A stretch of 64,000 nt of DNA, taken from NCBI RefSeq assembly GCF_002206625.1, contig NZ_NGUP01000005.1:1-64000 (forward strand). The letters run 5' to 3'. The position numbers and the translations under genes were made by a program. Origin of the DNA: Polynucleobacter campilacus. Its GTDB lineage: Bacteria; Pseudomonadota; Gammaproteobacteria; Burkholderiales; Burkholderiaceae. Below, in pieces: positions 1 to 6,435 of this stretch (position 1 is its first letter; every line of letters starts with the position of its first letter). Under the pieces are notes generated by a model that was given only the letters and a program-made list of their open reading frames with translations, made no database searches and had not been told where the DNA came from.

Positions 1-463
1 TTATGGTGGCAAGATCCGCATGCTCACCCTGATTGATGAGTTCACTAGAAAGTGTTTAACGATCCACTGCGCCAGAAGGATTGGATCGATCCAAGTGATT
101 GAGCAACTGGCGAACGCCATGATTGACAACGGTATCCCAGAGTACATCCGCAGTGATAATGGCCCAGAATTTATTGCTAAAGACCTGCGTAGTTGGTTAT
201 CTGGCATTGGAGTGAAAACTGCTTACATTGAACCAGGGAGCCCTTGGGAAAATGGCTTTTGTGAAAGCTTTAACGGCACTTTTAGGGACAACCTTTTAGA
301 TGGGGAGATCTTTTATAGCCTAAAAGAGGCCCAGATCATCGTGGGGGAGTGGGTTAAACATTACAACCATGTCAGGCCCCATAGCGCTTTAGGTTACAGA
401 CCTCCAGCACCCCAAACCCAAGTACCCCAATTAATCCAGAATCAACCCATGTTGCTGCAATGA
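1..463 (+). CDS. IS3-family transposase OrfB, C-terminal part (partial)
   Basis: DDE transposase/integrase catalytic domain (rve fold) of IS3-type OrfB, which cuts and joins the element ends. The frame is open from base 2, so the gene starts upstream. Visible motifs are DEFTRKCL near the start, SDNGPEF with the second catalytic Asp, and ENGFCESFNG with the catalytic Glu; the first catalytic Asp is upstream of the window. The C-terminal YNHVRPHSALGYRPP is the usual tail of this family. About 150 of an expected 270-290 residues are present. The visible part has no disruption, so the element could be active. Confidence 0.9.
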   Translation, partial: YGGKIRMLTLIDEFTRKCLTIHCARRIGSIQVIEQLANAMIDNGIPEYIRSDNGPEFIAKDLRSWLSGIGVKTAYIEPGSPWENGFCESFNGTFRDNLLDGEIFYSLKEAQIIVGEWVKHYNHVRPHSALGYRPPAPQTQVPQLIQNQPMLLQ

Positions 464-507
464 TTTACTATAGAAATACTCTCTTTGGTAGTGGACCTAA
501 ATTGACA
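1..507 (+). mobile_element. Right part of an IS3-family insertion sequence
   Basis: The window opens inside an IS3-family element. The 3' part of its transposase gene runs to the TGA at 461-463 and is followed by about 45 non-coding bases. The right end is placed at 507 because the text there reads, on the opposite strand, TGTCAATTTAGGTCCAC, which has the 5'-TG terminal form usual for IS3 ends, and because a foreign reading frame (an ABC binding protein stump) starts directly after it. The left end and the first transposase frame lie outside the window, so the terminal inverted repeat and target duplication cannot be checked. Confidence 0.75.
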
Positions 508-692
508 GCAGTTCACTACCAGGCCGCTTCATGCAAATTCAGCAGGCCATGGGTGTGCCAAAGTCCTATGGTGAAGAGGCTTTAGGCGTATTAGATTCGT
601 TTGTAGCCTCCATGAAATCATCGGGTTTTGTTCTTGACTCGCTGCGCAAACATGGCATCCAGGGTGCTTCAGTTGCCCCATTAAGCTTCTAA
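508..692 (+). pseudogene. 3' stump of an amino-acid ABC transporter substrate-binding protein, cut by the IS
   Basis: Immediately after the inferred IS end the frame reads on to TAA at 690-692 and gives about 60 residues. The motifs LPGRFMQIQQAMGVPK and SSGFVLDSLRKHGIQG and the ending ASVAP resemble the C-terminus of family-3 periplasmic binding proteins of ABC transporters. The remnant has no signal peptide or start region of its own; ATG 531 is an internal codon without a ribosome site. The 5' part presumably lies on the other side of the IS. Assignment is from recognised C-terminal motifs only. Confidence 0.65.
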
Positions 693-824
693 TTTTTGCT
701 ATTTACAGTTTCCCCCCCCAATATATTTTTTAAATAAATCCATTAAATTCAGATAGTTACTGGATTTTTTGTTACCCAGATTGTCTCTAATAGTAATAAC
801 TGTAGGTATTTTTACAACTAAATG

Positions 825-853
825 TTGCAGCACAGCAAATTTGTGTTTAAAAT
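825..853 (+). promoter_or_regulatory. Sigma70-type promoter of the phasin gene
   Basis: TTGCAG (825-830), a 17-base spacer and TAAAAT (848-853) lie 42 bases before the phasin start codon. An 8-base inverted repeat, AAATTTGT at 837-844 and ACAAATTT at 865-872, brackets the -10 and the likely transcription start, so it could be an operator. The promoter call rests on consensus and spacing; the operator is only suggested. Confidence 0.55.
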
Positions 854-894
854 GACGCATCGCAACAAATTTACCAACCCCATTAGGAGAAGTC

Positions 895-1470
895 ATGTTT
901 CAAACTCAATTAAACGATCAAATCGCTCAAACTCAAGCTAAAGCAGTTGAAAAAGCGAAACACTTGGCTCAAGTAGCTGTTGAAAGTGCTCAAGAATTAG
1001 CTGAAATCAACCAAGCTGCTGCTAAAGATGCATTGGCTGCTGCACAAGATGCAAGCACACAATTGTTAGCAATTAAAGATCCACAGCAATTTACTAAATT
1101 GGCCCAGCCAGAAGTTGCTCAAGAAGCCGCTAAGTACGCTACTGCGTATCAAGCTAAGGTAAACAAAGTAATTCGCAACAGCAATAAAGAAGTTGCTCAA
1201 GTATTCGATGCTTCTATTGATGATGCACGTGATGACTTGGTTAAGTTCGTTAAAGAGTCTACAAAGACTGCACCAGCTGGATCTGAGGCTTTTGTATCAG
1301 CATTCCACACTGCATTTGATGCTTCACTCCAACAGTTTGACCAAATTCGCGCTACAGCAACTGATGCTTTTGCAAACTTTGAGAAGAGTGTTGACGCTGC
1401 AATGTCAAACATTCAAGGTCAATATGCTCCTAAGTCAGCAAAGAAATCTGCTGCTAAGTTAGCTGCCTAA
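895..1470 (+). CDS. phaP: Phasin family protein
   Basis: Phasins coat polyhydroxyalkanoate granules and control their number and size. This 191-residue protein is rich in Ala, Gln and Lys, has no signal peptide and is almost wholly helical in pattern, with the phasin core at about 5-110 and an Ala/Lys tail (APKSAKKSAAKLAA), all typical of PhaP of Burkholderiales. AGGAG at 885-889 fixes the ATG at 895. It is monocistronic, between its own promoter and a strong terminator. No PHA synthase gene is in the window; granule binding is inferred from family. Confidence 0.88.
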   Translation: MFQTQLNDQIAQTQAKAVEKAKHLAQVAVESAQELAEINQAAAKDALAAAQDASTQLLAIKDPQQFTKLAQPEVAQEAAKYATAYQAKVNKVIRNSNKEVAQVFDASIDDARDDLVKFVKESTKTAPAGSEAFVSAFHTAFDASLQQFDQIRATATDAFANFEKSVDAAMSNIQGQYAPKSAKKSAAKLAA

Positions 1471-1488
1471 TTCAGTTTTAAGCTTACG

Positions 1489-1514
1489 AAAAGCCGCCTT
1501 AGGGCGGCTTTTTT
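1489..1514 (+). terminator. Rho-independent terminator of the phasin gene
   Basis: Perfect stem AAGCCGCC (1491-1498) / GGCGGCTT (1503-1510) with loop TTAG, flanked by A and T runs, 20 bases after the phasin stop codon. Confidence 0.92.
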
Positions 1515-1636
1515 CTTGCCTCAATTTCCCTAATTTCTAGTAATTAACCCTCAGATCCTATCGAGGGTTTGTCCTATGTGGATAAACTTCACAGCTTCAC
1601 AACTTCTGTAGTATAGTATGACTACTGGGAGAAAAA

Positions 1637-1816
1637 ATGAAGAGATTGGTGCCGAAAACACATCAAGCCTTGCAGTGGGTAGATAAAGGCTTAAGTGCTG
1701 CGCAAGCAGCCAGGAAAATGGAGATTTCAGAATCCAGTGTGTATGCCGCTCTCAGAAAATCAAAAGCAAAAGATTCGGGCTGTTGCCCAACCTGTGGTCA
1801 CAAACTAAGAAACTAA
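1637..1816 (+). CDS. Small HTH protein with a C-terminal zinc-knuckle-like motif (59 aa)
   Basis: A 59-residue frame with GGGAG five bases before the ATG. Residues 19-42 (LSAAQAARKMEISESSVYAA...) read as a helix-turn-helix of the Xis/homeodomain-like kind. Residues 48-55 contain CCPTCGHK, one half of a zinc ribbon. It is basic and likely binds DNA. A possible promoter upstream is TTCACA with TATAGT near 1612-1617. One base separates its stop from the next start, so it probably shares a transcript with the exported protein that follows. I do not recognise a named family; the regulatory role is inferred. Confidence 0.7.
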   Translation: MKRLVPKTHQALQWVDKGLSAAQAARKMEISESSVYAALRKSKAKDSGCCPTCGHKLRN

Positions 1817-1817
1817 G

Positions 1818-2114
1818 ATGAAAAAGACACTATTAGCAGTTGTATCCATTTCTGTTGCTGCATTTGCTTATGCCAATACAGTTTCAGATTCATCGGCCCT
1901 GGTAAATCAGCAGTGCAAAATTTCAGCAGAGGCCGTGTCCACACTAAAGGGCTTGCGGTACGGTAATACATCCATCAAAAAAGATGTCTCTAGTCTCATT
2001 AATGCTCACTTGAAGACGCCAGAGAATCGTGAGGTGGCGCAGAAGGCTTTGATCATGATGATTGATGACAAATCAACAGATGTTGGCACCTTAGAAGGTA
2101 AATACTGCTCTTAA
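1818..2114 (+). CDS. Small exported protein of unknown function
   Basis: A 98-residue protein with a clear signal peptide (MKKTLLAVVSISVAAFAYA, cleavage after residue 19 or so). The mature part is about 79 residues and holds just two cysteines, in NQQCKIS and GKYCS at the very end, which would allow one disulfide in the periplasm. It starts one base after the stop of the HTH gene, which suggests coupled translation. I do not recognise the family and assign no function. Confidence 0.7.
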   Translation: MKKTLLAVVSISVAAFAYANTVSDSSALVNQQCKISAEAVSTLKGLRYGNTSIKKDVSSLINAHLKTPENREVAQKALIMMIDDKSTDVGTLEGKYCS

Positions 2115-2140
2115 TATCCTCGGTTCGGTAGATCTTCAGA

Positions 2141-2602
2141 GTGTCATTTGCTGCGGAGTGTCCTGAGTGTGGGAACCCAAGGGCATTGTTTAATCAATGT
2201 CCATATTGCGGTTCAGATCATTTGCCCGCCTTAAATACGGATACGATCGAGATCAATATCAAACAAGGTAGCCCCTATGTTGAGGAGGCCTTGGAACTAT
2301 TAACAGAGCAGTTGCGTAAATGTTTGGAGCTAGGAATTAAGGCCATCATTCTGATCCATGGATATGGATCTAGCGGGGAGGGCGGCCGTATCAAATGGGC
2401 GATTCATGATGCTCTAGAAAATAACCGATATTCAGATCGCGTAGAAGAGTACTTCTTTGGCGAGGATGTAGCCTACGGTAGTCAGTCTTATCATGCATTG
2501 TTAAAACGCCGACCAGGCCTCAAAAGATATTTAAAGCGCTTTAAAGAGGGTAATGCTGGAATGACAGTGTTATTGCTAGGCTCACACCATATAAGTGCTT
2601 AG
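2141..2602 (+). CDS. Zinc-ribbon plus Smr-like domain protein
   Basis: This 153-residue protein begins with a four-cysteine zinc ribbon (CPECG...CPYCG, residues 7-25). Residues about 37-115 match the Smr (MutS2 C-terminal) pattern: IEINIKQGSPYVEEAL, then a beta strand IILIHGYGSSGEGGRIK, the HGxGxG-type loop of Smr nucleases. Smr domains bind or nick nucleic acid. It uses a GTG start with no good ribosome site, and no other start exists nearby, so the start is uncertain. The zinc-ribbon/Smr pairing suggests an RNA- or DNA-binding nuclease; that is inference. Confidence 0.65.
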   Translation: MSFAAECPECGNPRALFNQCPYCGSDHLPALNTDTIEINIKQGSPYVEEALELLTEQLRKCLELGIKAIILIHGYGSSGEGGRIKWAIHDALENNRYSDRVEEYFFGEDVAYGSQSYHALLKRRPGLKRYLKRFKEGNAGMTVLLLGSHHISA

Positions 2603-2634
2603 AATGGAGTTCACTCAATGAGGAGATGACTTCC

Positions 2635-2970
2635 ATGACAGCTAAAAAATCTAATATGGCAACAGAATCAGTTTCGCCAGGCGCCGATCAATTAGTTGCC
2701 GAATTTAAAACGCTCATGGCAGATGCTGAAGCCTTGATCCAGGCGACAGAGGGACATACCGATGGCGCCATTAAATCCATTCGATCTAAAGCCTTAGAGA
2801 CTATTGCTGGCGCTAAGGAAAGCCTTTCGGGGATTGAGGGCCAGTTGGCCGATAAGGCGAAAGCAGCGGCTGAGAGTGCGGATGATTTTGTCCATCGCAA
2901 TCCCTGGGAAGCAGTTGGTGTTGCTGCTGGGCTAGGACTATTAATCGGCCTGTTTATTCGCCGCCACTAA
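2635..2970 (+). CDS. YqjD/ElaB-type (DUF883) membrane-anchored protein
   Basis: DUF883 family: in E. coli ElaB, YgaM and YqjD are inner-membrane, ribosome-associated stationary-phase proteins. The 111-residue product has a long amphipathic helix (about 15-85), then the family signature HRNPWEAVGVAAGLGLLIGLFIRRH as a C-terminal membrane anchor. I use ATG 2635 because AGGAG at 2621-2625 is nine bases before it, while ATG 2626 touches the AGGAG. It is the first gene of a yqjD-yqjE-yqjK-like operon. Confidence 0.85.
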   Translation: MTAKKSNMATESVSPGADQLVAEFKTLMADAEALIQATEGHTDGAIKSIRSKALETIAGAKESLSGIEGQLADKAKAAAESADDFVHRNPWEAVGVAAGLGLLIGLFIRRH

Positions 2971-2974
2971 GAAT

Positions 2975-3343
2975 ATGTCTCAAGAAAATTTACTATCCTC
3001 TCTTAAGAGTCTTGTCTCTACTGGTGCTTCAATTGCGCAAACACGCCTAGAGTTGATTTCGGTTGATGTACAAATTGCTAGAACTCAATTGATTAGTTTG
3101 CTGGTCATGATTGTGAGCGCCTTGTTTTTCTTATTCTTCGGCTTGGTCATGCTGGCGCTAATCATCGTCATCTACAGTTGGGAGTCTGATCGTATGATGG
3201 CCCTTGGTTTGCTTACCGGCGCCTTTCTATTTATTGGCCTCATTCTGGCTTTATTGATCATGCAATCATTGCGTACGATGCCTAAATTATTTGAGGCATC
3301 CATTGCAGAGCTTGCTAAAGATCGTGAGGCACTCACTAAATGA
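2975..3343 (+). CDS. YqjE-like holin-superfamily membrane protein
   Basis: A 122-residue protein of the Phage_holin_3_6/YqjE family. An amphipathic N-terminus (1-38) is followed by two adjacent membrane helices at about 39-68 and 75-102. Despite the family name, such chromosomal proteins are not lysis genes; they sit beside YqjD-type proteins in a stress-related envelope operon. It starts four bases after the preceding stop and overlaps the next gene by four bases (ATGA), so translation is probably coupled. Confidence 0.8.
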   Translation: MSQENLLSSLKSLVSTGASIAQTRLELISVDVQIARTQLISLLVMIVSALFFLFFGLVMLALIIVIYSWESDRMMALGLLTGAFLFIGLILALLIMQSLRTMPKLFEASIAELAKDREALTK

Positions 3344-3621
3344 GTGCCACCTTAAGGGAATTGGAGCTTCGTGTGCAAGAGCTGACGGTTCAGGCCAGTC
3401 GAGAGCGCAAGGAATTTGCTGAGCACTTTGAGGTTTGGGAGAAACCACTCTCTTGGGCAGATAAAGGCGTTGATACCTTTCATTTCTTAAAAAATAATCC
3501 CTTCCTCTGGACTGGTGCATTTGCTGCACTCGCTCATTACAAGCCTAAGCTAGCTGGCAAGGTGCTTGCTGTAGGCTGGGGAGCTGTAAAGCTTTTGAAG
3601 AGTGCCAAGAATCTAATATAG
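3340..3621 (+). CDS. YqjK-like small protein
   Basis: A 93-residue protein whose start overlaps the yqjE-like stop as ATGA. An N-terminal charged helix (LRELELRVQELTVQASRERKEF) resembles the YqjK N-terminus; a hydrophobic segment around NPFLWTGAFAALAHY (50-65) and a second one, LAGKVLAVGWGAVKLL, end the protein. Position as third gene after yqjD- and yqjE-like genes supports the assignment more than sequence does. Confidence 0.6.
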   Translation: MSATLRELELRVQELTVQASRERKEFAEHFEVWEKPLSWADKGVDTFHFLKNNPFLWTGAFAALAHYKPKLAGKVLAVGWGAVKLLKSAKNLI

Positions 3622-3640
3622 GACGATCCTGGAAATATCC

Positions 3641-4159
3641 TTAGCTTAGCAATACAGATTTATTAGCGATACCATGCTGATCAAGTAGTTGTCTTCCATT
3701 TAGAAAGGAAATTTCTAGTAAGGTAATTGCGCCGCACACTTCAAAGCCTGCGCTACGCATTAATTTATTCGCAGCAATCAGCGTTCCGCCAGTGGCCAGA
3801 ACGTCATCGATCAGCAAAACCTTGGCATTTTTAGGGAGGCTTGATTGTTGAACCTCTAAGGAATCAGAGCCGTATTCCAGACCATAGAATTCTTTATGGG
3901 TGGCTAGTGGAAGCTTGTTGGGTTTTCTGGCAAGAGCTAAGCCTTTGTGGGCATGATGGGCTAGGGCAGAGCCAAAAATGAAGCCTCTAGATTCAATGCC
4001 TAAAATATGGGTATAGTTAAATTCTTGAGCCAGTATGTCCATTTGCGCAATAGCCTCTTTGAAGGCGGCTGGATTTGCAAGCAATGGGGAGATATCCCTA
4101 AAAAGAATTCCGGGTTTCGGAAAATTTGGCACTCCAGGTAGATAATCTAATAAATTCAT
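3641..4159 (-). CDS. apt: Adenine phosphoribosyltransferase
   Basis: Converts adenine and PRPP to AMP in purine salvage, in the cytosol. The 172-residue product has the Apt signatures FPKPGILFRDISPLL near the N-terminus, IESRGFIFG, RKPNKLP and the PRPP loop VLLIDDVLATGGT (about 116-128). Length fits the family. It is divergent from the MTA/SAH nucleosidase gene with just two bases between the two start codons, which links release and reuse of adenine. There is no clear ribosome site before the ATG, and its promoter must lie inside the neighbouring gene. Confidence 0.95.
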   Translation of the reverse strand: MNLLDYLPGVPNFPKPGILFRDISPLLANPAAFKEAIAQMDILAQEFNYTHILGIESRGFIFGSALAHHAHKGLALARKPNKLPLATHKEFYGLEYGSDSLEVQQSSLPKNAKVLLIDDVLATGGTLIAANKLMRSAGFEVCGAITLLEISFLNGRQLLDQHGIANKSVLLS

Positions 4160-4161
4160 TA

Positions 4162-4728
4162 ATGGCAGACATGAAAACAGATCTCCTCATTATCACCGCA
4201 TTGGAATCCGAGCTCAAGCGCAATGCACTCCCAGCAGGGGTGGAGATGGTTTACTCTGGCATTGGTAAGATAAATGCCGCGCTAGCTAGCGTTAAAGCAA
4301 TTCATCAATTTAGCCCACGCAAAATTATGAATTTCGGTACAGCAGGAAAAGTAAATCCCCAATTAGATGGCTTGCTGGAGATTGGGAAGGTCATTCAACG
4401 GGACATGATGGCAGAACCTCTTGCGCCACGGGGAAAAACTCCTTTTTGCGACAGGCCCCAAGAATACTTATCATCAGGAAAATATATCTGCGGATCTGGC
4501 GATAGCTTTGTAAGTACTCCCGACCCTTGGCTGCTCAGCCAAGGAGTAGATGTAGTCGATATGGAGTTATTTGCCATAGCCTATGTTGCTAATCACCATC
4601 AGATTCCATGGCACTCATATAAATACATTACAGATGATGCCAATGAGAGCTCAGGCAATGACTGGCAGCAAAACGTTCACCATGGACAAGATTTATTTCT
4701 TGAAAAATTAAAGCAACTCCTGAACTAA
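4162..4728 (+). CDS. MTA/SAH nucleosidase-like protein (nucleoside phosphorylase superfamily)
   Basis: Hydrolyses 5'-methylthioadenosine or S-adenosylhomocysteine to adenine and a thio-ribose sugar, by family. About 188 residues. Residues matching the E. coli MTAN active site are visible: Glu in ITALESELK, Glu in VDMELFAIA and Asp in YITDDAN, plus GSGDSFV. It is shorter than E. coli MTAN (232). ATG 4162 or 4171 is the likely start; neither has a strong ribosome site, and an in-frame start at 4126 would overlap apt. The substrate (MTA, SAH or another nucleoside) is not settled by sequence. Confidence 0.8.
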   Translation: MADMKTDLLIITALESELKRNALPAGVEMVYSGIGKINAALASVKAIHQFSPRKIMNFGTAGKVNPQLDGLLEIGKVIQRDMMAEPLAPRGKTPFCDRPQEYLSSGKYICGSGDSFVSTPDPWLLSQGVDVVDMELFAIAYVANHHQIPWHSYKYITDDANESSGNDWQQNVHHGQDLFLEKLKQLLN

Positions 4729-4737
4729 AAAAAAGAT

Positions 4738-6414
4738 ATGGCTATTAATCCCTCTAAGCCTTGGCTAAAAAATTACCCTGAAGGTGTTCCTCATGTAATT
4801 GGGCCACTAAGTCATTCATCCTTGACCGAATTTTTGGATGAGTGCTTTACTCGGTTCGGAAATCGTAAAGCTATTGAGGCTATGGGGAAGTTTTTCTCAT
4901 ACAAAGAGCTTGATAGTCTCTCCAAGCACTTTGCTTCTTATCTGCAAACTCTGAATTTAGAAAAAGGTGCCCGCGTTGCATTGATGTATCCCAATGTAAT
5001 TGAGTATGTTGTTGCAATGATTGGCACTCTGCGTGCTGGTTATGTGGTGGTAAATATCAATCCACTCTATACAGCCCGAGAGCTTGAGAACCAATTGGTG
5101 GATAGCGGGGCATCAGTTCTAGTCATGATGGAAAACTTTGCTCACAGATACCAAGAAATCAAGCCCACAGCTGGTATTGTGCAAGTGATTGTGAGTAGTC
5201 CAGGCGAATTAATGGGCCTTAAGGGGTATGTTATCAATTGGGTGGCTAGGAAAGTTAAAAAGTTAATCCCGGACTGGCAGTTTGCCCACATGAGCTTCAA
5301 AGAAGCGCTTCAGAAGGGTAGTCAGCAGAATTTTCACAAACCCAATATTGGTCTAGATGATATTGCGTTCCTGCAATACACCGGTGGTACGACTGGAACC
5401 TCTAAAGGGGCGGTATTACTTCACCGTAACATCCTTTCTAATGTGATGCAGATCGAGAGCTGGCTAAATCCAGGACTAAAGCAAAAGCCAGAACAGCAAT
5501 TGGTATTTCTGTGTGCATTACCGATGACCCATATTTTTGCTTTGACAGCATGTGCATTGCTGGGGATTGCCAAGGGTAGCCTATTAGTTCTTGTACCCAA
5601 TCCTCGTGACATTACTGGCTTTATCAAAATGCTCATTAAGCATCCGAATATCAATATATTCCCAGGCGTCAACACACTTTTTCATGCGCTGATTCATCGG
5701 CCAGAATTTAAGAAAGTAAAACTTCCCAATCTTTTGGTCACGATTGGTGGAGGCATGGCAGTTCATAAGAAGACTGCAGACCATTGGCAGGCGCTTACAG
5801 GTTCGCCTATTGCACAGGGATACGGTTTATCAGAGACATCTCCAGTTGTCTGTGTAAATACTCCACTAGAGAAGCATTTCACAGGACATATTGGTATGCC
5901 GGTACCAAGTACCCATGTTGTAATTCTCGACGATGATGAAGTTGAGTTACCATTCGGCACTCCTGGAGAGATTTGCATTTCGGGGCCACAAGTCATGCCG
6001 GGCTATTGGAATAAGCCAGAAGAAACCAGTCATTGCATGACGGCCGATGGTTTCTTTAAGTCAGGTGATATTGGCTTTATTACCGATGAAGGCTACGTTG
6101 AAATTGTTGATCGTAAGAAAGACATGATCGTAGTAGCGGGATTCAAAGTCTTTCCAAATGAAGTGGAAGATCACCTATCCCAAATGGATGGCATTAGAGA
6201 ATGTGCTGTGATTGGGGTGCCACACCGTAAGCTGGGTGAGATTGTGAAGGCTTATGTGGTGAGAGATAACCACCATTTAACTGAAGCAGATATCTTGCAA
6301 TATTGCAAATATCATATGACCAGCTATAAACGCCCTCGAAAAGTCGTCTTCATCAATGAGCTCCCAAAATCGAATGTTGGCAAGATATTACGCCGAGAAC
6401 TCAGAAATATTTAA
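4738..6414 (+). CDS. fadD: Long-chain-fatty-acid--CoA ligase
   Basis: Activates fatty acids to acyl-CoA with ATP. The 558-residue protein carries the ANL-family motifs: the AMP/phosphate loop YTGGTTGTSKGAVL (about 215-228), QGYGLSETSPV, the SGDIGFI and DRKKDMIVVAGFKVFPNEVE hinge (about 455-475) and the C-terminal lysine region PKSNVGKILRREL. Length matches E. coli FadD (561). It lies nine bases after the nucleosidase gene, so it may be cotranscribed. Membrane association is expected but no transmembrane helix is seen. Confidence 0.93.
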   Translation: MAINPSKPWLKNYPEGVPHVIGPLSHSSLTEFLDECFTRFGNRKAIEAMGKFFSYKELDSLSKHFASYLQTLNLEKGARVALMYPNVIEYVVAMIGTLRAGYVVVNINPLYTARELENQLVDSGASVLVMMENFAHRYQEIKPTAGIVQVIVSSPGELMGLKGYVINWVARKVKKLIPDWQFAHMSFKEALQKGSQQNFHKPNIGLDDIAFLQYTGGTTGTSKGAVLLHRNILSNVMQIESWLNPGLKQKPEQQLVFLCALPMTHIFALTACALLGIAKGSLLVLVPNPRDITGFIKMLIKHPNINIFPGVNTLFHALIHRPEFKKVKLPNLLVTIGGGMAVHKKTADHWQALTGSPIAQGYGLSETSPVVCVNTPLEKHFTGHIGMPVPSTHVVILDDDEVELPFGTPGEICISGPQVMPGYWNKPEETSHCMTADGFFKSGDIGFITDEGYVEIVDRKKDMIVVAGFKVFPNEVEDHLSQMDGIRECAVIGVPHRKLGEIVKAYVVRDNHHLTEADILQYCKYHMTSYKRPRKVVFINELPKSNVGKILRRELRNI

Positions 6415-6435
6415 GAAAACAATACTACTAGACCT

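Noticed and set aside
2975..3343. Holin-family gene as a prophage remnant
   Set aside because: It forms the yqjD-yqjE-yqjK-like operon known from non-phage chromosomes; no endolysin or other phage gene is near.
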